Shown here: positions 33,242 to 42,632 of the stretch, in pieces
How the letters are laid out: every line of letters starts with the position of its first letter
Position numbering within the stretch: position 1 is the first letter of the stretch
DNA from: XYD12-FULL-36-8 sp964391015
GTDB lineage: Bacteria > Bacteroidota > Ignavibacteria > Ignavibacteriales > Ignavibacteriaceae
DNA: 64,000 bases
Assembly: GCA_964391015.1 (NCBI GenBank)
Contig: CAYMKU010000005.1
Location: forward strand, 62,001 to 126,000
Reading direction: 5' to 3'
Notes under the pieces: generated by a model
What the model was told of the DNA's origin: nothing
The model's input: only the letters and a program-made list of their open reading frames with translations
The model's database searches: none
Translations under genes and position numbers: made by a program

Positions 33242-34324
33242 ATGAAAAAAACAGCATTCTATAGAATTCACGAAAAACTCGGTGCAAAAATGGTTGAATT
33301 TGCTGGACATTATATGCCGATCCAATATTCATCAATAATTGCGGAGCACAAATCGGTCAGAAATTCAGTTGGTGTCTTTGATGTTTCACACATGGGGGAA
33401 ATTTTTGTTACCGGAGAGAAGACATTGGACTTTGTTCAACACATAACTGTTAACGATGCCTCAGCTTTGTTTCCTGGAAGAGTTCAGTATTCGGCCATGT
33501 GTTACCCAGATGGGGGCATAGTTGATGATTTGCTTGTTTACAGATTGACAGAAAATAAATTCATGCTTGTTATCAACGCATCAAACATTGAGAAAGATTT
33601 CAGTTGGATGAATGAGAACAATACATTTAACGTTGAACTAAAAAATCTTAGTGACGAGTATTCATTGCTTGCTGTCCAAGGTCCAAAATCTAAGGATGTT
33701 ATTCAGAAAATTTGTGATAAAAATCTTGACCTTGAATATTACCATTTCTTTTATGCTAAAGTTGCTGGGGTTGATATGTTAGTCTCAAGAACAGGCTATA
33801 CTGGTGAACTGGGTTATGAACTTTACTTTACAGGTAATAAAGAAATTGCCGAAAATATTTGGAATGCAATTTTTGATGCAGGTAAAATTTTTGACATTCA
33901 GCCTGTTGGTTTAGCGGCAAGAGATTCTTTAAGATTAGAAATGGGGTTTTGTTTATATGGAAATGATATTGATCAGACAACAAATCCGTTGGAAGCCGGG
34001 CTTGGATGGATTACTAAATTTAAGAAGCAAGACTTTATTGCTAAAGATGTATTGTTAAAAATAAAATCTGAAGGATTGAAACGAAAATTGGTTCCAATGA
34101 TAACAGATGAAAAAGCATTTCCAAGAAAAGGATATGAAGTAACATCGAAGACGAAAAAGGTCGGAGTTTTAACAAGCGGAACCGTTAGTCCTGTTCTTGA
34201 TAAAGCAATTGCATTGGGTTATGTTGATACTTATTATACAGAAGAGAACACAAATATAAATTTTTTAATCAGAGGGAAAGAAATTCCGGTGAAAGTCACC
34301 AAGCTTCCTTTTGTGAAAAAGTGA
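33242..34324 (+). CDS. gcvT: aminomethyltransferase (glycine cleavage system T protein)
   Basis: Transfers the methylene group from aminomethylated H protein to tetrahydrofolate, releasing ammonia. The 360-residue protein shows the T-protein order: GVFDVSHMGEIFVTG, then VQYSAMCYPDGGIVDDLLVYR, RTGYTGELGYELYF, and PVGLAARDSLRLEMGFCLYGND. The folate-binding Asp/Arg context is intact by eye. Length is normal. No gcvH or gcvP is in this window, so the rest of the system must be elsewhere. It starts 37 bases after the RNase gene stop. Confidence 0.96.
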   Translation: MKKTAFYRIHEKLGAKMVEFAGHYMPIQYSSIIAEHKSVRNSVGVFDVSHMGEIFVTGEKTLDFVQHITVNDASALFPGRVQYSAMCYPDGGIVDDLLVYRLTENKFMLVINASNIEKDFSWMNENNTFNVELKNLSDEYSLLAVQGPKSKDVIQKICDKNLDLEYYHFFYAKVAGVDMLVSRTGYTGELGYELYFTGNKEIAENIWNAIFDAGKIFDIQPVGLAARDSLRLEMGFCLYGNDIDQTTNPLEAGLGWITKFKKQDFIAKDVLLKIKSEGLKRKLVPMITDEKAFPRKGYEVTSKTKKVGVLTSGTVSPVLDKAIALGYVDTYYTEENTNINFLIRGKEIPVKVTKLPFVKK

Positions 34325-34362
34325 TGTGTGCTAAAATATTTTTTTGAAATTCGAAATCTTAT

Positions 34363-35085
34363 ATGAAGACAAACGTATTATTTTCTTATATAAATACAGA
34401 TGAACTTGCCTATACAGGAAAAACTACTGTGGTGATTGATGTGCTTCGGGCATCAACTACTATTATTCAAGCTTTACAAAATGGGGCAAGGGAAGTAATA
34501 CCAGTTGCATCTGTTGAATTCGCAGTTAAAGTATCGGGCGGGATGTTTGGCGGACAAACTCTTTTGGGCGGAGAGAGAAACACAAAAAAACTCGAAGGAT
34601 TTGCCTTAGGCAACTCTCCACTTGAGTATTTGCCTGAGGTTGTTAGCGGTAAAACTATTATTTTGTTTACAACAAATGGATCAAAAGCAATTGTTAAAGC
34701 AAAATTCTCTGAAAATTTGTTTGTAGCTTCCTTTACAAATTTGAATGCACTTGCCACCCATTTGGTTAAACTCGACAAAGATTTTGACATTTTATGTTCG
34801 GGGAGAGGCAATAATTTCTCGATGGAAGATGTAATTTGTGCAGGTAAGTTAATTTCGGAGATTCAAAAAATTAACAAAGAAGTTGAACTTACTGATTCTG
34901 CAAAAGCCAGTGTTGCGTTAAGTAAATCATTTGGCAAGAGTCTCCTAACGATGATGAAACAAACCGAGCATGGTAAAATACTTATAGAAAACGGTTTTAA
35001 TGAAGACATAAAATTTTGCAGCCGGATTAACACATCTGAAACAATACCCTATATGACTTCCGGCGTGTTGAAATCCCTTCAATAG
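34363..35085 (+). CDS. 2-phosphosulfolactate phosphatase family protein (ComB)
   Basis: A 240-residue cytoplasmic protein of the ComB family. Marks are VVIDVLRASTTIIQAL near the start, LGGERNTKKLEGFALGNSPLEY, and TIILFTTNGSKAI. In methanogens ComB releases phosphate from 2-phosphosulfolactate in coenzyme M synthesis. Many bacteria without coenzyme M carry homologues whose substrate is unknown, so I give no gene symbol. The neighbours gcvT and ftsK are unrelated in pathway. The upstream gap is 38 bases, consistent with one long transcript. Confidence 0.9.
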   Translation: MKTNVLFSYINTDELAYTGKTTVVIDVLRASTTIIQALQNGAREVIPVASVEFAVKVSGGMFGGQTLLGGERNTKKLEGFALGNSPLEYLPEVVSGKTIILFTTNGSKAIVKAKFSENLFVASFTNLNALATHLVKLDKDFDILCSGRGNNFSMEDVICAGKLISEIQKINKEVELTDSAKASVALSKSFGKSLLTMMKQTEHGKILIENGFNEDIKFCSRINTSETIPYMTSGVLKSLQ

Positions 35086-35121
35086 GTTAATTTAATAAAT
35101 AATCTAAGGCTAACTTTCATA

Positions 35122-37563
35122 ATGGCGCTTCATAGAAAAACAAGACAACAAGCACGAGGTTCCGATGATAATCGTTTCTTTTCGCTTACAAATGAAAAAA
35201 AGAAAAGAATAATTGGCATCCTTCTACTTGTTTTTTCGGTATTGTTGTTTTTCAGCACTATTTCATTTTCCAGATACGATGAAGCTTTACTTGGATCTTT
35301 CTTTTCCGATCTTGTAAATGGGGAAACAAAAAACCCCACTAATTGGCTTGGTATAGTCGGCGCACATTTTTCAACATTTCTTGTTAAACATACCCTTGGA
35401 TATTTTGCTGTTGCATTCCCCATAATTTTATTTTTCTGGGGGATTTCTTTTTTCAAAAAAATAAAATTCAGAACAATCATTTATACTTCCAATTTTATCT
35501 TACTTGCCGCAATTATTCTAGCAAGTTTGTTTGGCATTCTTAAAAGTATTTTTGGCGAATCTCCGCTATTTGTGAATCTCTCGGGATATGCAGGTGATTA
35601 TTTTGGTGAAGCTTTAAGGCGATTATTCGGTGGCATCGGCGGGGTTATTTTTCTCATCACATCATTTTTACTCCTACTTATAATTGCGTTTAACGTTAAA
35701 ATTGAAAGTGTAATATCGTTTATTAAAGGTTTGTTTGTTAGGACAACAGAGGTAGCAAAAGGAGCTTTCCTTGATAAAGAATCTAAGGTGGAAATAGATA
35801 AGAACCTTGAGAAAATTAAAGAATTGCGACCAGAGAGAAAGAAGAATAAAATAATTCCACAAGAAGAAATATTAGCGGAGGACGAATCTCAGCTTGAAGA
35901 AGAGGAAACGAAAATCAGAATTATTAGGAAAGATGAAGAATCGCCGCTCCCAATTGAAACGAATGAAATACTAAAAGAAGAAATTAAGAAAGTTGATCTT
36001 GAAAAGACGGGTGATATTCCACCAAGAGATACAACGGCTGAACAGGAAGCAAGTTTGCCAAACCAATGGGAAGAAATTATTAATTTCAAAAAACCAAGTC
36101 TTGAGCTTCTTGATCCTATTATAGATGAAGATTATAAGGTTGCCGAAGAAGAATTAAAACGAAATGCTGAACAGCTAAAGGAGAAATTAAAGCTTTTTGA
36201 CATCTCAATTCAGGATATTTCGGTAACTCCAGGCCCTGTTGTAACGCTTTATGAAATTGTACCAGAGCCTGGTGTGAAAATTAGTAGGATAGTAGGATTA
36301 GAAAATGATATTGCCCTTGCTCTTGCAGCAAGGGGAATTAGAATTATTGCACCCATTCCAGGCAAAAGTGCAATCGGTGTAGAAATACCAAATGCTGAAG
36401 CATCAATTGTTAATGTAAGGTCGGTCGTAGGAAAGGTGTTAGATACTAAAGTTGAACTCCCGATGGCTTTCGGCAAAACAATCAGCGGAGATGTTTACGT
36501 TACCGATTTGGCAAAGATGCCGCATCTTTTAATAGCTGGTTCAACGGGTTCGGGAAAAAGTGTTGGTATAAATATGATAGTTGCCAGCTTGCTTTATGCA
36601 AAAGATCCTGCTGATGTTAAATTAATAATGATTGACCCTAAAAAAATAGAATTATCGTTTTACAATAAATTGCGCAGACACTATCTTGCTGTTTCACCAG
36701 ATTTGGAAGAAGAGATTATCACAACTCCGCAAAATGCGGTTCTGCTGTTAAAATCTGTTGAATATGAAATGGAAAAGAGATATGATAGGCTTGCAAAAGC
36801 TGGAGTTAGAAATATAGTTGATTATAATCAGAAAATTGCCGATGTAAGTAAACGACCTAAAGATACTGACGAAATAAAACATCACCACCTTCCATATTTA
36901 ATTGTGATAATTGATGAGCTTGCGGATTTGATGATTACAGCAGGCAAAGAAGTAGAAGAGCCAATCGCACGATTAGCTCAGCTTGCAAGAGCTGTTGGGA
37001 TTCATCTTGTGCTTGCAACGCAGCGACCGTCAGTTAATGTAATTACTGGTGTGATAAAAGCGAATTTTAGCGCAAGAATAGCATATCAAGTTGCTACAAA
37101 AATTGATTCTCGAACTATTCTTGATATGAACGGAGCCGAACAGCTTTTAGGAAAAGGCGATATGCTTTTTCTTCCAACGGGTTCACCGAAACCAATTCGA
37201 ATTCAGAATGCATTTATTTCCACGGATGAAGTTGAAAAATTAACTAATTACATTTATTCCCAGCCGGGCTATTCAAAACCATATTTTCTTCCATCGCTTT
37301 ATGAAAAGAAAAAAGATGCGGGTGGAAAGTTTCTATCGGATTTAGATCCAATGTTTGAAGAAGCAGCGCGCGTTATTGTTCGTCATCAACAGGGTTCTGT
37401 CTCACTGCTTCAACGAAGGTTAAAGCTAGGATACTCCCGTGCCGCTAGAATCGTTGACCAACTTGAAGAAGCTGGAATTGTCGGGCCAAACGATGGAAGC
37501 AAAGCTCGATCTGTTATTATTGAGAGCGAAGAACAACTCGAGACATTGCTACGCAACTTATGA
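35122..37563 (+). CDS. ftsK: DNA translocase FtsK/SpoIIIE
   Basis: Pumps chromosomal DNA at the division septum and activates XerCD at dif. The 813-residue product has an N-terminal membrane region with about four helices (residues 28-190), an acidic Glu-rich linker (about 210-320), the motor with Walker A GSTGSGKS (about 473-480) and Walker B VIIDELADLM (about 593-602), and the C-terminal gamma winged helix (GSVSLLQRRLKLGYSRAARI, about 755-775) that reads KOPS sites. All parts are present. It follows the ComB-family gene by 36 bases. Confidence 0.97.
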   Translation: MALHRKTRQQARGSDDNRFFSLTNEKKKRIIGILLLVFSVLLFFSTISFSRYDEALLGSFFSDLVNGETKNPTNWLGIVGAHFSTFLVKHTLGYFAVAFPIILFFWGISFFKKIKFRTIIYTSNFILLAAIILASLFGILKSIFGESPLFVNLSGYAGDYFGEALRRLFGGIGGVIFLITSFLLLLIIAFNVKIESVISFIKGLFVRTTEVAKGAFLDKESKVEIDKNLEKIKELRPERKKNKIIPQEEILAEDESQLEEEETKIRIIRKDEESPLPIETNEILKEEIKKVDLEKTGDIPPRDTTAEQEASLPNQWEEIINFKKPSLELLDPIIDEDYKVAEEELKRNAEQLKEKLKLFDISIQDISVTPGPVVTLYEIVPEPGVKISRIVGLENDIALALAARGIRIIAPIPGKSAIGVEIPNAEASIVNVRSVVGKVLDTKVELPMAFGKTISGDVYVTDLAKMPHLLIAGSTGSGKSVGINMIVASLLYAKDPADVKLIMIDPKKIELSFYNKLRRHYLAVSPDLEEEIITTPQNAVLLLKSVEYEMEKRYDRLAKAGVRNIVDYNQKIADVSKRPKDTDEIKHHHLPYLIVIIDELADLMITAGKEVEEPIARLAQLARAVGIHLVLATQRPSVNVITGVIKANFSARIAYQVATKIDSRTILDMNGAEQLLGKGDMLFLPTGSPKPIRIQNAFISTDEVEKLTNYIYSQPGYSKPYFLPSLYEKKKDAGGKFLSDLDPMFEEAARVIVRHQQGSVSLLQRRLKLGYSRAARIVDQLEEAGIVGPNDGSKARSVIIESEEQLETLLRNL

Positions 37564-37636
37564 TTTTTTGTAAAACAGCTATTCCTTTTGAATAAATCAT
37601 TTTATTTTTAAAACCGAGACGTAATTCATATTTTAA

Positions 37637-38026
37637 TTGAGAGTGAAAAAGCATATATCTTCGGGTGCAATTTGGGAAAACATAGTAGGTTATTCGAGAG
37701 CGGTTAGGGTAGGGAACGTAATTGAAGTGTCGGGAACTGTGGCATCAGACGGGAATTCGGTAGTTGGTGAAAATGATGAATACAAGCAGGCAAAATTTAT
37801 TTTAAAGAAAATTAAAAATACTTTGGAGCAGGCTGGCGCAACTCTGAATGATGTGGTACGAACGAGAATTTATGTAAGAAATATTTCAAAGTGGAGCGAA
37901 GTTGCGAAGGCACATCAAGAGATTTTCGAGACAATTAAACCGGCAACATCAATGGTTGAAGTAAATAATCTTATTTCTCCCGAATATCTTGTTGAAATTG
38001 AAGCAACGGCAATATTAGGCAAATAG
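37637..38026 (+). CDS. RidA/YjgF-family protein
   Basis: A 129-residue cytoplasmic protein of the YjgF/RidA family, whose best-known member deaminates reactive enamine/imine intermediates from threonine dehydratase. Visible marks: SSGAIWENIVGYSRAVRVGN, VSGTVASDG, FILKKIKNTLEQAGATLNDVVRTRIYV with the conserved Arg, and ATSMVEVNNLISPEYLVEIEATAI. It resembles the group that lacks the strict IPxS N-terminus, so the substrate is uncertain. The start is TTG at 37637; a GTG two codons later is possible. It lies between ftsK and a VOC-family gene. Confidence 0.9.
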   Translation: MRVKKHISSGAIWENIVGYSRAVRVGNVIEVSGTVASDGNSVVGENDEYKQAKFILKKIKNTLEQAGATLNDVVRTRIYVRNISKWSEVAKAHQEIFETIKPATSMVEVNNLISPEYLVEIEATAILGK

Positions 38027-38055
38027 TTAATTATTAGAATACGAGGTAAAAGTAA

Positions 38056-38550
38056 TTGGAATTCAAAACACACCCCAAAACTAAAATTGGACACATACAT
38101 TTGACGGTATCAAATCTTGAAACTTCTTTGAAATTTTACCGGGATGTTTTGGGTTTTGAAATCACTCAATTTTATGGTGATCAGGCAGTTTTTCTTTCAG
38201 CGGGAGGATATCATCATCATATTGGTTTGAATACCTGGGCAGGAGAAGGCGCAACACCGCCGCCGAAAGGCCACACAGGTTTATATCATTTTGCAATTCT
38301 TTATCCGACCAGAAAAGAGCTAGCAAAAGTTGTTAAACGTTTATATGAAGTGAATTATAAAATAGATGGTGCCTCAGACCACGGTGTCTCCGAGTCAATT
38401 TATATTTCGGACCCTGATGGGAATGGAATTGAGCTTTATGTAGACCGCCGAGAAGAGAATTGGCCGGTTGATTCGAGTGGTCATTTAGAGATGACAACAA
38501 AACATTTGAACATTCTTGCTTTACTTTCTGAACTGGATGAAGAAAATTGA
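38056..38550 (+). CDS. VOC-family (glyoxalase / extradiol dioxygenase-like) protein
   Basis: A 164-residue vicinal-oxygen-chelate protein. The first half shows IGHIHLTVSNLETSLKFYRDVLGFEI; the second half has HTGLYHFAILYPTRKEL, SDHGVSESIYISDPDGNGIELY, where His and Glu ligands of the metal site are expected. It resembles CatE-like catechol dioxygenases and other ring- or glyoxal-type enzymes, but the substrate cannot be told. The start is TTG behind a GAGGT site. Next gene, glycogen phosphorylase, starts 20 bases after the stop, so it may share its transcript. Confidence 0.9.
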   Translation: MEFKTHPKTKIGHIHLTVSNLETSLKFYRDVLGFEITQFYGDQAVFLSAGGYHHHIGLNTWAGEGATPPPKGHTGLYHFAILYPTRKELAKVVKRLYEVNYKIDGASDHGVSESIYISDPDGNGIELYVDRREENWPVDSSGHLEMTTKHLNILALLSELDEEN

Positions 38551-38570
38551 AATACTAAAAAAGATTTAAA

Positions 38571-41045
38571 ATGAAAACAAAAAACAACTCGATCTTTTTT
38601 ACGGATAAAGAAGCAAACAGCAGTTTTTCACTGTCAAACCAATTTGCCGAGCATCTTGAATTTGACTTAGTACGTGATAAAATAACCGCAACTCCAGATG
38701 ATGCCTATCATTCTTTATCATTGTCAATTAGAGATAGACTTGTTCGCCGCTGGATACGAACTCAACAAAGATATAAAGAAGAAGATGTTAAAAGAGTTTA
38801 TTATTTATCATTAGAATTTTTAATGGGGCGGCTTCTTGGCAATGCATTAATCAACATGAATTTTTATGATAAATGCTATAATATTCTAAAGGAAGATGGA
38901 TATAGTTTGGAAGATATTCGCGACCATGAACAGGAAATGGCGCTTGGAAATGGTGGTTTGGGAAGATTAGCAGCTTGTTTTTTGGATTCAATGGCAACGC
39001 TTGAGCTGCCTGCTTTTGGATATGGAATTAGGTATGAGTATGGAATCTTTGAACAAGATATAATGAATGGTTATCAAGTTGAGCGTGCTGACAATTGGTT
39101 GAAGCTTGGCAATCCGTGGGAAATAATGAGGCGTAACCTTATCTTCAAAGTAAAATTTTATGGAAGAGTGGTTCAGGATAATGATAATCCTTTAAAATTT
39201 AATTGGGTTGATACTCAAGATGTAAATGCATTGGCATATGATATTCCTATTCCCGGTTATGGGACCAACACTGTAAACAATCTTCGCTTATGGGATGCAA
39301 AAGCCACAAGCTCCTTTAACTTTCAAGATTTTAATACGGGCAATTACGTTGCAGCAGTTGCAGAAAAAACAGATTCGGAAACCATATCTAAAGTTTTATA
39401 TCCGAACGATACTATTGATAAAGGAAAATTCTTAAGATTAAAACAACAATACTTTTTCGTTTCCGCTACTTTGCAGGATATAATTCGCAAGTATAAAATC
39501 AATCATAAAACGTTTGATAAATTTGCAGACAAAACCGCAATTCAGTTGAACGATACTCATCCGGTAATTGCAATTCCCGATTTAATGAGAATATTAATTG
39601 ATGACGAAGGTCTTGAGTGGGATAAAGCTTGGGCGATAACGGCAAAAACTTTTTCATACACAAATCATACAGTAGTACCTGAAGCACTTGAGGAATGGTC
39701 AGAATCAATAATGGGAGAACTTCTCCCGAGGCATCTTCAGATAATTTATGAGATCAATAGAAGATTTTTAGAATATGTTAAAGAGATTTACACTACAGAC
39801 AACGCAATAATTTCTAAGCTCTCAATTATTAGAGAACATCCTGGCAAAAAAGTGAGAATGTCTAATCTTGCAATTGTGGGATGCCATACTGTTAATGGAG
39901 TAGCAGAACTTCACACGGAAATTTTGAAAAAAACCATTTTTTATCATTTCAACAAAATTTATCCCAATAAATTCAAAAACATCACAAACGGAATTACCCC
40001 CAGGCGGTGGCTACGAACCGCGAATCCACTATTGTCCGGATTGATTTCTGAAAGGATAGGAGATAAATGGGTTACAAAGTTAGATGAGCTAAAAAAGCTT
40101 GAAAAGTTTATTAGGGATAAAGAATTTTTAGAAAACTGGCGCGGGTCAAAATGGTTGAATAAAAAATTGTTGATAAATCTTATTGAGGGAGACTACGGAA
40201 TAAAAATAAATCCTGAATCATTGTTTGATGTACAAATAAAAAGATTTCATGAGTACAAGAGACAATTATTAAATGTTCTCCACATCATTACACTTTACAA
40301 TAGAATAAAAGACAACCCAAAGAAAGATTTTGTACCAAGAACAATTATTTTTGGTGGTAAAGCTGCCCCAGCGTACTTTACTGCGAAATTGATTATCAAG
40401 TTGATTAATTCAATTGCTGATGTTGTTAATAATGACAGAACTATCGGTGATAAATTGAAAGTTGTCTTCATAAAAAATTACTCTGTATCACTTGCGGAAA
40501 AAATTATTCCTGCTGCGGAACTGTCCGAACAAATTTCAACTGCAGGATTTGAAGCATCTGGAACAGGCAACATGAAGTTTGCATTAAATGGTGCTCTTAC
40601 TATTGGTACAATGGATGGCGCTAATGTGGAAATTAGAGAGGAAGTAGGAGCAGAGAATATTTTTATATTCGGACTGCTGGCAGGCGAAGTAGTAAAACTT
40701 AAAAATAATAGTTATGATCCAAGAGAATATTATTTGAAAGATGCGGAGCTGAAAAGAGTAATTGATATGATTGCCTCCGATTACTTTAACAGAAAAGAGC
40801 CTGGGCTATTTAAATCAATTGTAGAATCTCTGTTAAATGTTGATTATTACTGTCTGCTCGCCGATTATCGCTCCTATATAGAAACTCAAGAAAAAGTAAA
40901 TGAATTTTATAAAGATTTGGACGGGTGGACGCAAAAATCTATACTTAACGTTGCACGCATGGGTAAATTTTCAAGTGATCGCTCTATTCAAGAATACGCT
41001 AAAAATATATGGAAGGTCAGACCAATAAAGCTGAAGATAGAGTAA
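38571..41045 (+). CDS. glgP: glycogen/starch phosphorylase
   Basis: Releases glucose 1-phosphate from the non-reducing ends of glycogen or starch. The 824-residue product is full length, with VYYLSLEFLMGRLLGNALIN and NGGLGRLAACFLDSMATL near the start, HPVIAIPDLMRIL and TPRRWLRTANPLL in the middle, and EASGTGNMKFALNGALTIGTMDGANVEI toward the end, where the Lys of NMKF (about 669) binds pyridoxal phosphate. No other glycogen genes lie in this window. A weak imperfect hairpin at 41097-41116 follows. Confidence 0.97.
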   Translation: MKTKNNSIFFTDKEANSSFSLSNQFAEHLEFDLVRDKITATPDDAYHSLSLSIRDRLVRRWIRTQQRYKEEDVKRVYYLSLEFLMGRLLGNALINMNFYDKCYNILKEDGYSLEDIRDHEQEMALGNGGLGRLAACFLDSMATLELPAFGYGIRYEYGIFEQDIMNGYQVERADNWLKLGNPWEIMRRNLIFKVKFYGRVVQDNDNPLKFNWVDTQDVNALAYDIPIPGYGTNTVNNLRLWDAKATSSFNFQDFNTGNYVAAVAEKTDSETISKVLYPNDTIDKGKFLRLKQQYFFVSATLQDIIRKYKINHKTFDKFADKTAIQLNDTHPVIAIPDLMRILIDDEGLEWDKAWAITAKTFSYTNHTVVPEALEEWSESIMGELLPRHLQIIYEINRRFLEYVKEIYTTDNAIISKLSIIREHPGKKVRMSNLAIVGCHTVNGVAELHTEILKKTIFYHFNKIYPNKFKNITNGITPRRWLRTANPLLSGLISERIGDKWVTKLDELKKLEKFIRDKEFLENWRGSKWLNKKLLINLIEGDYGIKINPESLFDVQIKRFHEYKRQLLNVLHIITLYNRIKDNPKKDFVPRTIIFGGKAAPAYFTAKLIIKLINSIADVVNNDRTIGDKLKVVFIKNYSVSLAEKIIPAAELSEQISTAGFEASGTGNMKFALNGALTIGTMDGANVEIREEVGAENIFIFGLLAGEVVKLKNNSYDPREYYLKDAELKRVIDMIASDYFNRKEPGLFKSIVESLLNVDYYCLLADYRSYIETQEKVNEFYKDLDGWTQKSILNVARMGKFSSDRSIQEYAKNIWKVRPIKLKIE

Positions 41046-41096
41046 GTTTGAGTTAGCTCTAAATCATCACTCCGCTTTTTACGAGAATTAATTTTT

Positions 41097-41116
41097 CCAA
41101 TTCCTTAGGAGATTGG
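41097..41116 (+). terminator. weak imperfect hairpin after glgP
   Basis: CCAATTCC (41097-41104) pairs with GGAGATTGG (41108-41116) over seven bases, with a bulge, around a 3-base loop. A T-rich stretch follows only after about 20 bases. It lies between the convergent glgP and F420-reductase-like genes and is the only structure I see in that gap. Confidence 0.3.
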
Positions 41117-41175
41117 GATATTCATTCTCATTCATTTTAGTTTTCTAGTCCCCAACTGAAGTTCAGAAGCGTCAA

Positions 41176-41856
41176 TTATTTTTTTAAAAGCTTGAATGCG
41201 TGAGTCCAATTATTATATTTTAATCCATACTGAACCCAAAACATTGTCATGGATTCAAGCCAGTATGATTGAGATATATCTCCGATATCAACTATGTTTT
41301 CCCAGTCTAATTGTTCGGCTAAAGATTTAATTTTTTTCTTAGCATCTTCATCATTTCCAGCTATGAATAAATCGGGATTGCCTTCTTCTCTTTTGGGGCT
41401 AACCATTACATATGCATTTACAGTATTAAATGCTTTTACTACTTTTGCTTCAGGAATGTGATTCTGGATTTTTTCACCAAGAGAGTTTCCCAAAGTCGCA
41501 GCAAATTTTGGCGGCATTCCTTGGGAAAAGTCCAGAGGGTTGGTGGTATCAATAACCACTTTTCCCCTGAAATTATTCTTTTCTGCCAAATCAATTGCAC
41601 CGATTGTAGCGACACCATGTGTTGCAAGAATAATTATTTCCCCGAACCGGGTGGTGTCTGCAAAGGCAGAGAGTTTTATTTCAGAATATTTGGAATACCA
41701 CTCTTTGAAAGGCGGGCTTCCCATAGTGTCTGTACTTGTTTTTGACAATGTTTTGGAAACATTGCGTGTTCCAATTGTTACTTCATGCCCCAAGTCATTT
41801 AATTTAACAGCCAACGTTCTTCCCACAACACCCGTTCCCAAGATTCCAATTTTCAT
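41176..41856 (-). CDS. NAD(P)-binding oxidoreductase, F420-dependent NADP reductase-like
   Basis: A 226-residue cytoplasmic Rossmann-fold protein. It starts with the dinucleotide motif GILGTGVVGRTLA (about 3-15) followed by GHEVTIGTRN, whose Thr-Arg suggests NADP preference. Later pieces VIDTTNPLDFSQGMPP and EAKVVKAFNTVNAYVM match the F420_oxidored family, which also holds many plain reductases; F420 use is not implied. Substrate unknown. It lies downstream of a DUF1579 gene on the same strand, with a strong terminator between them (41883-41905). Confidence 0.88.
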   Translation of the reverse strand: MKIGILGTGVVGRTLAVKLNDLGHEVTIGTRNVSKTLSKTSTDTMGSPPFKEWYSKYSEIKLSAFADTTRFGEIIILATHGVATIGAIDLAEKNNFRGKVVIDTTNPLDFSQGMPPKFAATLGNSLGEKIQNHIPEAKVVKAFNTVNAYVMVSPKREEGNPDLFIAGNDEDAKKKIKSLAEQLDWENIVDIGDISQSYWLESMTMFWVQYGLKYNNWTHAFKLLKK

Positions 41857-41882
41857 TTCGTTTATTCCTTAGATTAATAAAA

Positions 41883-41905
41883 AACCGCACCAATTGCGTG
41901 CGGTT
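41883..41905 (-). terminator. intrinsic terminator of the DUF1579 gene
   Basis: AACCGCAC (41883-41890) and GTGCGGTT (41898-41905) form a perfect 8-bp stem with a 7-base loop. Read on the minus strand, the stem runs straight into TTTT before ATT, a standard rho-independent terminator. It separates the DUF1579 gene from the reductase gene behind it, so these two are independent units. Confidence 0.85.
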
Positions 41906-41930
41906 GTTCGCTTATAATTTTTTTGATTTA

Positions 41931-42515
41931 TTATTTACGCGTATATCTTAATTCCATGGCTTTATATTCTTTGCCGTCATGATCCATGAACATTTCAAAA
42001 AGCTGGTTGTTGTCATCAATAAAGGTCATTGTTTGGCGATAATTCATATCTGTTCCTGTCATTGGATTAACCATTGTTCCATTCATTTCACATGCTTTAG
42101 TTTTCGGATCATATTTTCCTTTCGCCATAGTCATTCCTGTTCCCATATTATCAATCCACAATGCGTAAAATTGACCCATGGCTTTATCGTATGCTAAAAT
42201 GCTCATCCCTTCCATTTTCATATCCATTACATTTCCGTAGTTCATGGATTTCAAATATCTTCCACCCATAATCATTTCATTCACTGCACGACCTTCCGAA
42301 ACAGTTGGTTCGGCTGACGGATCATCCCACCACTTGGATACATATGTCCACTCGCCAACAGACTTCGCCATCATTTCATGCATTTCACCTGGAGTCATAT
42401 AATCCATCCATTTTTTCATCATTTCGTCTTGATTTTCTTGCTGTGCAAGAGCTGATGCTGAGCAAAGCAAAATAAACGCAATAAAAACAGTTAGGTAAGT
42501 TTTATTAATAAACAT
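41931..42515 (-). CDS. DUF1579-family exported protein
   Basis: About 194 residues from the ATG at 42515, which has a GGAG site eight bases ahead; an upstream in-frame ATG at 42557 lies before that site. A signal peptide is followed by a cleavage site near ALAQQ. The mature part fits DUF1579: HEMMAKSVGEWTYVSKWW, MIMGGRYLKSMNYGNVM, and KGKYDPKTKACEMNGTMVNP, rich in Met. The family folds like a lipocalin-type small-molecule binder; function unknown. It has its own promoter (42560-42592) and terminator (41883-41905). Confidence 0.88.
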   Translation of the reverse strand: MFINKTYLTVFIAFILLCSASALAQQENQDEMMKKWMDYMTPGEMHEMMAKSVGEWTYVSKWWDDPSAEPTVSEGRAVNEMIMGGRYLKSMNYGNVMDMKMEGMSILAYDKAMGQFYALWIDNMGTGMTMAKGKYDPKTKACEMNGTMVNPMTGTDMNYRQTMTFIDDNNQLFEMFMDHDGKEYKAMELRYTRK

Positions 42516-42559
42516 TTGCAGCTCCTTTTGTTTTAGTTGAATTGAAATTTTTGACAAAC

Positions 42560-42592
42560 TAAAGATAAAATAAACCGTATATCACAATCAAA
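42560..42592 (-). promoter_or_regulatory. candidate promoter of the DUF1579 gene
   Basis: Read on the minus strand, TTTG (at 42589-42592), a 21-base spacer and TATCTTTA (at 42560-42567) follow the Bacteroidota consensus with one mismatch in the -7 element. The -7 element lies about 45 bases upstream of the ATG at 42515, leaving room for the GGAG site. Confidence 0.4.
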
Positions 42593-42632
42593 TGAAAAAA
42601 TATTCGGTGTGATTTTGATGAGTGTGATAGAA

